A stretch of DNA of 64,000 bases from the NCBI GenBank assembly GCA_025602905.1, contig JAHLKI010000001.1, positions 2,418,001-2,482,000 on the forward strand, written 5' to 3'. The position numbers and the translations under genes were made by a program. Below the pieces are notes generated by a model. The model was not told the origin of the DNA. It did not search any database and saw nothing but the letters and a program-made list of their open reading frames with translations. The DNA comes from Phlyctochytrium arcticum (taxonomy: Eukaryota > Chytridiomycota > Chytridiomycetes > Chytridiales > Chytridiaceae). Below are positions 10,838 through 23,515 of this stretch, piece by piece. Every line of letters begins with the position of its first letter. Within the stretch, counting starts at the first letter, position 1.

Positions 10838-12259
10838 CTATTGAGGTTTTGTTGTTGCTGTTAGTCCTGAGTGAGCCGCACTCATATGCCTTGTCAAAGC
10901 GTCGGCTCTTGCAAATCTCTGTTTAAAGGAATACGTTAGATCCCAATCAGAGCAGAAATTTCGAGAAAGGACATACCAGTACACATATCTCGCACACATT
11001 CTCTTTTTTCTCCCCATGGAGGGTACGTAAATGACGCGTGAGATCGTGTTTGCGACGAAAGGCTTGTGGACAATGGGTGCAGGCGAATGGACGATCGGTT
11101 GTGTGGCATAAGAGATGAGACTGAAATGGGGAAAAGCTGGTTAGCCTCATACGTTTGTGGAGGGGTTGTGGAAAAGCACATTTGAGATACTTACGGTAAG
11201 ATTGAACTTCCGCGAAAAGACTTTGCCGCATCCTGCAACTTCGCATGGAAAAATGCGCTTTGTCCGGGGTTTTGCGCGCGTGCGGGTTGATAAGGAGTTG
11301 ACGTTTGTGATGATGCCAGAATATGGATCGATCTGGGCTGGCGAGTACATTTGAGGATAGGAATTGGGGTAAGGGTATGCGGTTGGCGGCAGTTGAAGCC
11401 CGCCCTGAGATGGATGATAAGAGCCGTCACCCAGACCTCGCTGTTGCTGATGTACGAGTTGCCCCGGGCCGGAAGTCATCGAATGGTGTATTGGAGGTGT
11501 TGAATTTGTGTTCACACCGCTGTCGTTAGACGGAACATAGTGTCGCGCATGCAAGGGCGGGAGTGCGTTGGGTGGGATATCGTACGACGCGAGAGATCCA
11601 TCAATGCTTTCCCAGGAAGAATCCGAAAAGTATGGCGATGAAGGGGTATATGTGCCGTTAACGGGCGATTGGCTGGCACCGTGGGTGGGTGGGGAGGGGG
11701 AGGTCTGATACTTTTTGTAGGTAATTCCAGGAAAAGAAGCACTGCGTGTTGAAAAGCCAGTGGGAGTAACTGGGTATGGGACATGAGGGGATGGAACAAT
11801 ACCAGAGCCAAACGGCGGGCTTGGCTGTTGATAGGAGTCCTGTGAAAGATGGCGTAGGTGATGGGCATGGTTGTGCTGCGGCGGTGGTAGAGGGGATCGA
11901 CCATTGTCAGGCCATTGGTATGATATTCCCGTTGATGATGTAGTAGCTTCACTTCCTCCTACAGATGCAGGGGATAAATAAGGAGTAGCCTGTTGTGGGT
12001 GAGGTGATGTGTTGATGTTTTGTATTGAATTTGCCGATGTCGGTTGGTCGTTAACTGCGGAAGGCGGAGGTAAAAGTGACCACGAGGTACCGGATCCTTT
12101 TGAGGGCATCCGGGAATGTGATGCCAGGGAAGGAGATTGAGGGTGTTGCTGTTGCTGTTGTCGTTGTTGCGAGTATGCTTGTTGATGATGCTGATAGTGA
12201 TGCTGCTGTTGTTGCGTTGGGGCAGGAGGGGTCCACCATTGTTGTTGACCAGACTCCAT
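10838..12259 (-). CDS. C2H2 zinc-finger transcription factor, Crz1-like
   Basis: Exons 12259-11195, 11120-10977 and 10918-10838; 429 aa. The first ~330 residues are disordered and rich in Gln, Pro, Ser and His (poly-Q tracts near residues 14-46). Three C-terminal fingers span two introns: CEVAGCGKVFSRKFNLTSH..CH (CX4CX12HX3H), CTHCPQAFRRKHDLTRH...H (CX2CX12HX4H) and CEICVLRFARADALTRH...H, the last completed only by splicing. The order GCGKVFSRKFNLTSH / FRRKHDLTRH / RFARADAL is that of calcineurin-responsive Crz1-type factors. The canonical long insertion in Crz1 finger 3 is missing, and no clear PxIxIT calcineurin dock is visible (closest: PGITYK), so calcineurin control is uncertain. The start used is the first ATG in a long open frame; a longer N-terminus is possible. 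Confidence 0.85.
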
Positions 12260-14595
12260 GGGTACAAGTTTTAGTATTGTTTTAGACGGAGTGGGTGTTG
12301 TTGTCGAGATGGTCGTCCGGTTGGGTTGATAGGGCAATGTTCATCGAACCCGGGGGACAACTATGTGAAACAAAAAAAAACTCTACTGCAACTACTGCAG
12401 ACGGAGACTATCGACGTTGCTTGGTACAGATGGCGCAAACCAGGTCGTGTGTTGATGATGAAGCGGGGATGATACGCTGCTTAACAAAAGTGCAAAGCGG
12501 GAATCTGAGTTCTCGGGTCCACTACTTATCTCTTTTCAGCCCGGAAGTCGGCCAGACCAATGCCACGCATGAACTTACCTTGACCTGTCAGACTGCCATA
12601 CCGAGCGGTGAAGCAGCAAATAGAAACAAATAGTATTCCCGAACTATTCGGCAATGCGCGACAATGCCCGCGCTTGTACAAAGCCTCGAAACACTTTTTT
12701 GATTCCTCACTCCGCGCCGATTCTGTAACAACAACGTAGGAACTCGTTGCCCCAATGGAATATGAGGGCGACGCGTCGGCAAACGCGTCGATACTAATGG
12801 CTTAGGACTTGCTACAGGCCCGGGGTCTCAGGGGCCAATTGTTTTAGGATGATTAGGATCTATGAATCTAGACGGCGAACGCAGGGCCAACGGGTGAATT
12901 CTGGAGCGCAGACATACGCACATCGGCTTTTGTGCATCTGTGCAGTTGTGCAACTTGTATCATATCTACCGATAGCACCCTCTCCTAACCAAGGAAATTA
13001 GACGTAAAAACATCCGTAATTGTTAATGCTTTGCAGTGCAAGTACGATTGCCTCCCTCGGCGATAAACGTAGATCTCGGCCAACTCGAATTTTGCATTTT
13101 AACACGCTCAACACAACTCATGAGGATTCAAAGATCGTGTTGATGCGGATGATGGATCGGCTGAGATCGGTCCTCCGTGTTTGAATCAAGTCGCGAGAGG
13201 CTGTCATTCATAGCGACATTGTCTCTCCGCAGCAACATCCTTAAATCTAAAGTAATCGACCATATGAAATGAATGTGTTAATGGAAAATTCTTGTTGAAA
13301 ATGTATTAATTTACATCCCAAAAATTTAATTCTTCGCTTTGAGTTGTGCTTATTCTATGACAACTTATCCCGGAAATGAATTCTATCCCGTCGCAAACCA
13401 CGGTACAGTTATCGTAACAACTTGATCATTTCCACATATGATATCGCAAACTTTTGAAAATAATTATCGGACTTTCTGGGTTTTGCAACTGCTTTTCAAA
13501 AACTTTTTAAAAACTTTTGGACGTTTCACAGCCGAGCCACTCTGTTCTCTGCCAGCGGCGCAGCTCCGGTTTACCGCGGTACGGAAGTGGCTAAAAAATA
13601 ATGGCCGACTTTCGGGTGGCGCCGGACAGAATTCCTAGGCCATTAATTCAGCTATACCATACATGTCCTCCAAGACAGAGTCTCCCCAATACGCGAATCA
13701 AAGGCCTTGTCTATGTGCAGACCTTGTGGCACTCATCAGTATATATAAGCTTGTATCGTGATAGCATTTCATCAATTTTTGGATGAGAGCACCATTCCTT
13801 GCTGTTCGCGCTATCCCCAGTTATCAGCAACAATATCTAAGTGGCGAACAAAGCAGATGATTGGGAACTTACGCCGCCGGTGGCGAGCTTGAGTCAAAGC
13901 CTTGAAGGGCCTTCTCAACGATGAGAATCTTAAAGCAATAGGCTAAGGTGCATCAAGTCCGGTGTCCTCTCAATGCTGCCAAAGCACAACTAAAAGACGT
14001 AACAGAGACAAATTATTGTAAAAATTGTTATTTGCCCAAGCAGTCAGTGGCGAAAAATTTCTTGGACGGACCGAATGTTAGTGAACGACACATTTCGCGA
14101 AAATCCATTTCCAAGCTGTCTGATTGCGTTTTCCCGCATTTTTAAGTATATCATATGATGCATATGTCACTAAAAATCGAAATGCTGAGTCCATTGTCGT
14201 AAGCGTGGGAATATACCATATCATATCAGCAATTCATTCTCCAGATGCAAGCCACGCGTCGGCCAGGTACGGTTGGTAGAGCAAATTTCCGTGCACACAC
14301 CCATTTGATACCGAGAAGACTATTTCTTATTAAAGTCTTCTGATATGATTTCTGTCGCTCAGCAGAATGTAGGAAACCCCGAACTGACTTTTATCACATG
14401 AACAGTCACTAACAATAGCCCCACCACTCATTGTTGGAACGAAGGGTTTTTTTTCGCCTTTCCCGATCATCCAAAATACTTGATATTACTTGCTATCCAT
14501 TTTTATCTATTTTCAAAATGGCAAACATATACGCAGTCGAAAAGCAAAGCAACAATTCGTCATCACTGCATGCATTGACCAGGCAAAGCTCCATG
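12260..14595. other. Gene-poor stretch
   Basis: 2.3 kb upstream of the zinc-finger gene without a supported gene. The first part is presumably its promoter and 5' leader. A TATATATAAGC motif lies near 13741 and palindromic ATCATATGATGCATATG near 14150, but no coding region follows either. Open frames are short and overlap on both strands. Confidence 0.4.
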
Positions 14596-15187
14596 CTATG
14601 CGCTTTCCAAGTCGGGGACCGACCTGCGCATGGCATCGCATGCTCGGTTGTGCGGGTCATGCCTCGATCTCCGTCCAAGCGCTCTAGTCCCTAAATTTTT
14701 GCTGCTTGCGTGGACCTCTAAAGCTGAGCAAGAGTCGGAAATGGCCACGCAAAAAAAAGGTGCTAAAAGCTGCTGCGCTTGGAGCTGCTGTGGGTACGGG
14801 TACTGTAGCCGGCGGTCGGAATGGAGCAAACCTTCGAAATTCACATTGAACTTGTAGCGTGGCAGTGCAGGCAGCTCATTCCCTTCTTCGCCTTCCCGTT
14901 GGTAGATTTGCAACTTTTGCGTGCATAGCCCTGTGCGGAAGTAAACAACTTCTAATGCATGATTGAATTCCTTTGAACGCTTCTCTTCAACGGCTTTGCG
15001 CACCAAATCCGTTACCGACCACATCAAACATCAGTATCTCTTGGCTTAATTTGGTCAACAGTTCCTGCGTATAAAGGCTGACGACCCTCGGGAACAGATG
15101 TTGGTTTCTATATGATGCCGACGGTGATCTTTGGCTCGCTAAGATTTTCTGACTATGTGATGGTTGAGAACTGCTTCTGGCTAACAT
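14596..15187 (-). pseudogene. Unidentified, probably frameshifted open frame
   Basis: Two overlapping minus-strand frames read as one helical, charged product if a shift is allowed near 15015: upstream LYTQELLTKLSQEILMF, downstream VRKAVEEKRSKEFNHALEVV. A Gln/Leu-rich stretch follows (YPYPQQLQAQQLL). I do not recognise the family. The frame disagreement and lack of splice sites suggest a decayed gene, but a missed intron cannot be excluded. Confidence 0.25.
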
Positions 15188-15750
15188 TACAGGCAGACAT
15201 AAACACTTCTGTCCGACCGCGTTCAGTCTTGGCTTCTATCCCATTCCTTCAACCAACTACCCCGGCAAGAACAAATGGATGCGAGTCAGCACCATCATTT
15301 CAGGTCGTCCTATCCGGACCAGTTCCCTCCATTACCTGTTGTTACCCCATTGCAACCATTGTCTGAATACCAACAATACATTGCGCATGTTATATCAACG
15401 CGCCTATACCACTATACGTTCAGATCTTTGCCATACCTTTCGGCCACATGTGATTATGTGAGGAGTACTTTTGGCTAACATTACTGTACAGGCAGACGGA
15501 AACACCTGCTGTCCGACCGCGTTCAAGTCTTGGCTTTTATCCCATTCCTTCAAACAACTACCCCGGCAAGAACAAGTGGATACGAGTTCGCGCTTCGTGC
15601 CGTCATTTCAGGCAAGCGAACATACCTGCTATTCGACCCAGTTCCCTCCGCTACCCGTTAACCCATTGCACTCATTGTCTGATTATACATTGCCCATGTT
15701 ATATCAATGCGCCCAGAATTACACGTTCAGATTTTTCCTAACGTCAGTAA
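15181..15750. repeat. Diverged ~295-bp tandem duplication
   Basis: The block starting CTAACATTACAGGCAGACA near 15180 recurs from 15475 with small indels. Shared landmarks are GTCCGACCGCGTTCA, ATCCCATTCCTTCAA, CTACCCCGGCAAGAACAA, CAGTTCCCTCC and ATGTTATATCAA. The copies differ by about 10-15 percent by eye. No gene recognised in it. Confidence 0.75.
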
Positions 15751-15848
15751 ATCTTGGCCATCTAGGCTCAAGTCAGGGCAAAACTACACTGACGCCTTCC
15801 CCGCAACCAACTCTGACTCAAGGAGGCCAGAGACTGCCCACCATGTGA

Positions 15849-16185
15849 ACGTCTAATCTCACGACCACGATCACATCCGCGAAGGTTATTCTCAAATTCG
15901 ATCTCTGACTGTCAAAGCGGGGCTAACCCTGTCTCGGTCCTCAGAACACAACGCACGCCCCCCTTCCACAACCAGTGTCGTAAGCATCGAAAGGAGCATA
16001 GTTTGAACTCGGGAAGCCGCAGGTACTTATCATTCATACTCATGTTCATACTTCTTTCAGGTATAGACTTTCGACTGCGCATCCGATATTCATTCCTTTT
16101 ACACGTGACGCGTTGTGCAAACACGTTCGGTGACTTCCCCCCATGGACGATGAGTGCGATGAAGAAGAAAAACACCCAAAGTTTT
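15849..16185. other. Gene-free stretch
   Basis: Nothing recognisable between the tandem duplication and repeat copy A. Confidence 0.4.
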
Positions 16186-18300
16186 AATAGGCACCGTGGG
16201 CATATCAAAAATACTCCAACAAGTCACTTTGAAAGCACCCTGGTATTCCGAGTTCGAACTCGGGCGGCGCAATTCCCCAATCCTTTTTTTTTTCTGCATT
16301 TTTGAATTAAGACTCCGGATCACTAAATACTTCCAACGGCACCATTTCGACCATGAAATAAAGAACCAAATGCATAGCGGTACAATATCAAGCATCGCTT
16401 GGAATGTTTCCTTTTTCCATAATTACTTTGGGTGTATATTGAAATCGAATCGACAAACCTCAAGTGATATCAGCGCTACTGAAAACATAAGCCAAGGTGC
16501 GGCACAGATCGGCTGCATGAAATCCTTGACGTGGTTCAAATATGGCGTTCCCACGCGTGCACCTCAACCATAATGGCTGAAAGACGTCGTGAAAGCCGTT
16601 TACTTGAACTGCAGAATTGCTGGTCGGCATCGCAATCAGTCATGTTGGGTTGTCACTCTCAGGAATTCTTTGATGTGTGTTATTTGACCATGTAGCCATC
16701 CAACTTTTAGCCGTGCTTGTATTGGGTCGCCCAACAGGAACGAAGTCAATTCATGTTGTACTTTGTAGATTATGATTATTATTGTAAAAATTATGTTGTG
16801 CACATTATGTTCAGTCTACATCAGTCAAGCTGTATTACATGCAATTCTTAAAGGCCCTCCCGGTGTGGATCCGGATGCAGGTCACAAGGTTCGAGAACGC
16901 ATGTGTCCTGGACCAGGTCGCAGACCGGGCGAAGGCGGCAAGCTCCGACCACTTAGTATTCGCTTGCGGCAGTCCTTTTCACCTACAAGAGGCGGGACCA
17001 TGAAGAAAAAAAGAGGAGGGGGAAGCGGGTGCAGGGAGCCTTTTTATAGTGTTGGCTTGGGTAAGCTTTTTTTTTTCTCCGTGGCGCGGATTGGTTGTGG
17101 CGTGCGTGATGGATGATGGGTCATCTCTGTTTGTATGGCTTCCAGGGCTCGAGATGTACCCATCATCTACGCGTCTACGCGAGGTCGAAGGTGCGTAAGC
17201 AATCGACGCGTTTCGTGTGGGGTGCGTCGGCGACGTTAAAGTCGTCCCAGAGATCTTGCCGTACATGAAAGTGCTATGAACTTGAGGAAACCCTGTCCTT
17301 CCTGCCATGAGAGACTGCTGCGTTTGTTGCTCTGGTCGAAATGTCCGTAAGCCGCTTAGTTGGCTTGAAGTAACTTTTGTCTGTCAGTTCGGCGCGTGTC
17401 AGGGGTAATTTCCGCGCGGCTCAGATCGCTAGCAGAACGAGCACAGTGTATTCCGTGAAGTGTTGAAACGGCGAAGAGTGAAGCGGAGGACGGAGGAGGA
17501 CGGCGATCTCAGAGTATGTTTTGCCTTGGCCCGGGGCGAGTAGCGAGGTTTCAGTCTTTGACGCTCCGGTTGGCCTACCTGGTGTTAGTCGGTCGCAAAG
17601 TCTCGAAAGCGCGACAACCGAGTGACGGCGAAGACGAGCCCGCTGTCGCAGTCTGCCCGTATCTAGAGGTACTGTATTATACGTTGAGCTTTGATTGATC
17701 TTCTCTTCTAAGCCAGCTACTTCACCTGTGAGTTTGCCCTCGACGGCAACGAGGACAACGTCGGACGTCGACAGACAACGGCGACAAAGACGACGACAAC
17801 GATTTCAGAGAGGACAAGACGCCTAAGACGGAAGAACAAGGAGCCAGATCCGAAAGTCAAGCTGTCCGTCGGTTGAGGAGTGGTGGACCCGTCCGTTGGT
17901 TCTTCTGCGAAAGTCAACAAAGTCTTGAACGTTCCAAAACCTATCCGAAACCCCTCCTCCCACAGGATGAAAACGACCTCCAGACATTCAACAATCACAC
18001 CTTTGCGAATCGCTGTATTCCAGACCCCTGAAACCTCCGACTTACTTTTCCGTTTCTTTACCAAAAGTTGCTCTACCGTCTTGTTTGCGGCCGCCGACCG
18101 TCTTGGATTTTTAAACGGCCGCCGCCTCAAGCTGTGGCGCCGGGCGGCCACATTCCCACGGGAGGAGTTACGACTAAAGATCACCATAGTTGGAGACTCT
18201 GGGTTTGACCTTCATCGCAACTTCTCAAAGGCCGTGGCGAGATTTCGCGGAAGAATATCCTGTAGCAACCCTGATGTCGCAAAACGGGTCCTAGATTCCG
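16186..18300 (+). repeat. ~2 kb interspersed repeat, copy A
   Basis: This segment aligns along its length, in inverted orientation, with 53840-55702. Anchor stretches include the region around 16500-16570 (CCTTGACGTGGTTCA), the 16855-17310 block, ~100 near-identical bases at 17400-17500 (TTTCCGCGCGGCTCAGATCG), and AACCCTGATGTCGCAAAACG near 18271. Open frames carried in both copies include one around PGPGRRPGEGGKLRPLSIRL (plus strand here, 16859-17116) and one starting MAGRTGFPQVHSTFMYGK on the opposite strand (17308-16979). A third frame at 17880-18335 (151 aa) is open only in copy A. No transposase, reverse transcriptase or long terminal repeat was recognised, so the class is unknown. Confidence 0.8.
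16225..16312 (+). repeat. Short repeat with tRNA-like B box, left copy
   Basis: The string TTGAAAGCACC, a CCGAGTTCGAACTCGGGCGGCGCAATT core, a T-run and CTGCATTTTT recurs at 18332-18405, and a shortened version sits in copy B near 55625-55665. The GAGTTCGAACTC core resembles a pol III B box, which would fit a tRNA-derived SINE; no A box was confirmed. Confidence 0.4.
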
Positions 18301-18331
18301 GGGCATTTCACAATGCACCACATCGCGGCCA

Positions 18332-18405
18332 TTGAAAGCACCTGTATCTTCTGAGTTCGATTTTGGGCCGCGCAATTTCCCACAGTTCTTTTTCTGCATT
18401 TTTCG
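18332..18405 (+). repeat. Short repeat with tRNA-like B box, right copy
   Basis: Second copy of the 16225 repeat, in the same orientation at the far end of repeat copy A. It occurs where copies A and B stop matching, so it marks either an element end or an independent insertion. Confidence 0.4.
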
Positions 18406-18690
18406 ATCGAAATTCATATATGGCAGTTCACCAAGCAATTATTGAAACACTGACGCCTTTTCTGAGCCAAAGTACAATAAATCGCACGAAAGCTCTGAAG
18501 GGTCTCATGCTACAATTGTACCTTCCGCCATTAATGCTGGGCGACCCCTCCACGCGTTCAATGCAAAGAGTCTCCTGCAAGAGACGAATGCTCATATTAA
18601 CGACCACAAAAGCTAGGTAATTGTCAAGACGATTAAGAAGGAAATCAAAGGGACAAAACCGATATATAAAAGGCATCTGCGGAGATCTCA

Positions 18691-21600
18691 TCATATATCA
18701 CTATCACTTTCATCTTCAATCACCCTCCGTCGCTTATGCCGGTACAATAATTCTGCGTTTCCAACAGGATCGGGATGGTCCTCATCACTATCATCCCCCT
18801 CCGCTGCAAAAAAAAGCTCGTGTTATTGCTCTGCGTTCACATAACAGCTTAACAATGAGTCAACTTACCGAATAGCGCATGAATAGACAACATGTTTTCT
18901 TTGTCGTTGTTGTGCTCCTGCGTCCTTTCTTTGTCTATTTCGGTCTTCAGCACCCTTTCTATATCATTGTTGATCTCTTGTGTACTCGACAGTAGTTCCT
19001 GTGCCGTTCGTCACAGTTACTTTACTGAATATGAATCAACTTGTTCGTACATTACATACCGTTGGGATGACACCAGGGTCTTCATTCATGGGTTCATCAT
19101 CAGAGCTGGACATCCGTGAATCGTCAGAGTCACTGTCGCTATTCGAACTTTGGCTGTCGCCATCACTGGACACGGGTATCGCAGCGCCTTCCGGTGTTGT
19201 TGTTCCCGGCGGGTCGACATTCTCAGCTGTGCCGGCTGCTGATGGGGATGGAGCGGTACTCGTTGGCGCGGCACTGCCGTCCACAACCTTGCCTATAGTC
19301 GTAGTTGAAGCGCCATGCTTTTCTGCGTTTCGGGCACGCTGTTCCGCTTCCCTTCGGAAAAACTCTTCATCATCTGCATCATCATCACTGTCCTCAATCC
19401 ACTACGTCGTCAGATGAAAGGGCATTTAGACGTCAAAACTCAGGTGAAAGCTGCGCCAACAGGACTTACGGCTGCCGACTTTGCCGTGATCTGTTCCCTT
19501 GCTGCTCCTTGGGCTCGCTCCCCTCGGGTCCCTCGGGATTTCCTTGCTTTCCGCTTTCGTCGAACCATTTTGGTTGGTTCGGACAATGACGAATCTTTCG
19601 AAAGGAAGGTGCCCAATTGTTCGATCTTGAGCTGAATAGATGCCGTACTCATATCGCCTGGTATTTCCCAGACCGCCTCTGAATTTTTTTTGTAAGCCTA
19701 TGATGCGCAGCATTTCGATATAAGCAACACGGACCTGGTGCTTCCGTAAACTGTAAAGTGCGCAAAAGCAGCCGAAGTCGAGGATTAGTTTTCATAGAGT
19801 CCCGCTCTTCAGAGGAATTGCTCTGCAGAGCTTGGGAAACGGGTGGTGGGTTGTCGCCGGACGTGTCCTCGGAAGCAGCCCGTAAGCGCTCGGCCAAGAT
19901 GGTTTCCATTGACTGTAAAATTGATTACCAACTGAGTGAAAAAAAAAATCCTGGGCCCCAGTACATACAGCTCTGATGAGTTCAACCAAATACTCCTCTT
20001 TCTTTTCTTTAAGAAGCTCAACGGCAATTTCCAATGCCTCTGCATCTGGCATGCTGTACACTTTTTAGCAGCCGAAATCAAATGAACTTTTTGACTGTTA
20101 CAAACCCTTTCTTAAACTCAAGATCTCTTGCGGGTCTGTTGATAGATGCGGTCAGACCAAAAACTGATGGCGAAAGGCAGGCACTTACTGTGATTTCTTT
20201 GCTTTTGATGTTGACATAACCTGGTTTCGCATATTGTTATAAACTCAGATCTTGGTAACCATACGATTTCAACCTACCGTGGCACTACCATCTATTCTAG
20301 CGCAATCGACGGACGTTTTAGGGAAAAGGAGCTGAACACATGAGGTTAGCTTTGCAACGATTTTGACCATAAATTTTACGAACCTCAACAAGCAGTGATG
20401 GATTCTTGGTACTAGCTTTAACGAATTTGCCAGTCACATGTCGAATGAAGGCCAGTAGCTCGAGGTGGGGTCGCGTTTTTGGCAAAAGACGTCGATCAGT
20501 TACGATACAATTGAAAAGCTCCATCACTGATAGCTGAAGAAGAGTAAATCATTTTGCTTAGCGCAAAAAAGGCGAGAACACCTACTCGATAGAAAAGTGG
20601 ACCCTTTTTGAATTTGACGAATATTCGATGGAACATCACAGTAAGGTGGTATATATCCTGCTCTTCCAACTCACGATATTGCCGCAGGAGCAGACAGTAT
20701 GTGGTGATGGTATGTTCATGGATGAAAGGCTGGTGAAGTATCCGCGTTAGGACACGATGTATTGTGCGGAGCACTATCCTACGCACCCACGCAATGTCCT
20801 CATATCGGTGTTCCTCCTCGATGTACTCGTCAGAAGACTCGCCCTCACTGCGATCTAATGATCTTTAGAATCAATGTTTGGTTGCGAGCGCGACCCAGGT
20901 CTTACCCAGGTCGTCGGCAATCTTGCGACTCCTCTTCTTTTTCTTCCTTCTTGAATATACAACAAGCGGATCTTCCCCCGTCCCCAATGGTTCCAACATC
21001 GACAAGATAATATGCACAACCTGAATCAGGACCTTCAAGTAGCTAAAAATGCCCGTCAGTTAGCCGTCGTAAGAGCCGTAACTCCGAAAGTTCCATACTT
21101 CGTCTGCCCCTGCTTGGTCTTGTACTTCTTGACAAGCTGTGCTAGAGTCTCCATCAAGGCATGTTCGTAATACATGTTGCGCTGCAAATTCTCTGCTGCA
21201 TCTTTGACTTCATCATTCGAAGAAAAACGCATCGCTTGAATTTCCAAGAGCTTGAAAGAAAAGTTAAGAGTCAAAGTCGCAGGATAGATAATAGGATGCT
21301 GACCAGCTGTCGGAGGCAATCAAGAGCTAGAAAGAGCTCGCCCCATTTCTGTCCAAAAAATATCAATATTGCTTCGCGTGTGTAAGCGAGAATGTAGTAC
21401 CTTATCTTCCTCTGACATTCTAATTCGCTTGAATACAAATTGAAGGCCCCTCAGATTGACAAAGCTAGTCACTGTATCGAAATGAGCAACATCGCTCAGA
21501 CAGCCATCCGCTTGAATTTTCTACAATTTCCATAAGCGAACGTCCTCGCGCAATGGACCTCACGAACCTTTAACATTGCCAAATGGGCTTTCAGGAAAAA

Positions 21601-23218
21601 TGTCACGAGCCATAGAAACTGGCCGAAATGCCCCTCTTGAACCTTGCTCCGTTCTGCATCAATATCACGCCTTATAGATAACACCAATCCTGAGACAGAT
21701 ATGAGCACAGTTCATCAAAGTAGCATCATCTATCAAGTTACCATTGAATCCATTGAGCAAGAAATCCTGAGCTAGCTTTTGGTATGCCTTCTGCGCTTCT
21801 GGTTCCATTACAGACCGCGGGAATTGTTTTTCTTCCTACACGAATGGAACTCAGATCTAACAGCTTTGACTTCAGTACTCGATAGATACAAACCTTACTC
21901 TGTTTGGGTTTCCGTATCGGACCGGCTTTTTTGCCAGTATCAAAAGTTTTTTCTAATGACTTTATGGCCATTGCTGGATTGTGTACTGTGAAACTTTGAC
22001 CATCCTAAAAAAAGATTTAGCGGGAAGACCACCGGGCAGACAGTATCAGACTGATACCATCATTTTGAACGACAAAGTTCCTCCAAACTTTGAGTGGCGT
22101 GACACCGGCCGTTTCAATGTTTGACGATTGATCATCTCCTCTTTCTCCAGCAGCTCCCGCAGAACTTTAGACCTGCCCTACAAATTTTTTTCTAAGAAAC
22201 ACATAACATAGGCACGCATCATTTGGAGATCTTACAAAGTCTGTGGCTATTATGGAGGTGGGATCCCGATCCAAGAACAAATGATAAAATATGTCCATAG
22301 CAATGATATTCCATTCCACCAAGTCTCCTTGGTCCATGGAGCCGGTCAACGCAATCAGGAATTGCAACACGTCAGCATCTCGAAGTCGGACAACAAGGCG
22401 CTCCTACAAAGTACTGTTATATCGAGGTGAGAATGTCCCGATGCCAGTCAGGTGACTTACTTGCAGACTAGATTTCAAGTGCTGCTCTGTAGTAGAGCGC
22501 AGGGTAGCCTGGACATCCTTGATCGCTGCGAGGTTTCGGAAAAGAGTCAAGGTTAGGCCGATGAAGCCATTCTCACGGTCCGTTCGTTCTCTGTTTACAA
22601 TGTCAGTCTCGCATGAGCGGTAAGGCGTGTTTGATAGACTTGCATTTGTGGCTTGGATAATGGCAACAAGAGCTGCTTCATGAAGGCTTCTAGAACTCCC
22701 TCTTCCAGGCAAGCTTCTTTGTACGTTCGGTATATGTCGAGTTGCTCAACAGCATCATCAGAGTCCGGGTTGATTGGCCAAGTCAGTGGCACGATGATTT
22801 GTACTATCATGGCAGATGTATGAGGAGCCGCTTCAATATAGTGCTCTAGCGTGTGCCAACCTACCAACTGCTTGCACAATCTTGTCTAAGCCCTTCTGGT
22901 GCGCTTGGAGCAAGATGGGGATCAAATCAGATTGTAGGATTTTCCATTGACCCAGTAACCGCTGAACAACTCGTCCCGAAAATCGTGCCTCATCCCGACG
23001 GAGCATGCGCTTCAAATCTCTCAGGCAAGCTGCCAACAAACATCTTAGTTGTGAGTCGTCTTTTTGCCCTTTCCGTAAGACGCACCTAAGACCTCATCAC
23101 CCATGACATAGGTGTTGATGATCTCCCCATTTTCGCCAACAATCTTCTCGTAACCTCCGCATGCGGCACAAATGGAGAGAAGGCGATCTGCGCGGGTATC
23201 TTCCTCGTCTTCCTCCAT
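18691..23218 (-). CDS. TOF1: Replication fork protection subunit Tof1/Swi1 (Timeless)
   Basis: 23 exons (minus strand): 23218-23086, 23029-22865, 22803-22644, 22590-22461, 22403-22236, 22177-22058, 22004-21894, 21835-21742, 21689-21568, 21520-21401, 21348-21304, 21250-21099, 21042-20906, 20854-20586, 20533-20384, 20331-20274, 20220-20188, 20060-19969, 19912-19735, 19678-19470, 19401-19060, 18998-18869, 18803-18691; 1076 aa, all phases closing. Timeless motifs: YEKIVGENGEIINTYVMGDE, LKRMLRRDE, GQWKILQSDLIPILL, VPLTWPINPD, ASRHSKFGGT-type SRHSKFGGTLSF, TVMFHRIFVKFKKGPLFYR, and ELLKEKKEEYLVELI. The acidic C-terminus (WIEDSDDDADDEEFF) is also typical. Tof1 with Csm3 and Mrc1 stabilises paused replication forks. 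One junction (exon 3/4) needs a GC-AG intron (GCAAGT donor), and exon 16 uses a weak GTTGAA donor. Confidence 0.95.
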
Positions 23219-23515
23219 GGCTTCTCTATTGTCTTTTCTTCAAGAATTGCCCCAGAATTTTCCTCAAATTTAGTATATCATTGCCAAACTTGCGATTCCC
23301 CAGGTCTGTGTCCGAGCGGACGGACAAGTCGCGGATTACGTAAGCTGCGTCTTTCAAAATCCGACTTTTGGATCTGGGGCATTGTGGAGGAGAATCTCTC
23401 CAAAGGTGTTAGCTTGACGAGATCTCCAGAAGTGTGGGGTTGAGTAGACCCTCGAACAAAATGGAAGTCGAACATGCAGCCTTCTATTTTGTAGCTTGCA
23501 AAGGTCGATGGCAGT
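23219..23515. promoter_or_regulatory. Shared divergent promoter TOF1 / DUF7082 gene
   Basis: 297 bp between two divergent start codons. No TATA box obvious. Confidence 0.5.

Noticed and set aside
17717..18187. 156-codon minus-strand frame in repeat copy A
   Set aside because: Not preserved in copy B and opposite to the other candidate frame; no recognised motif.
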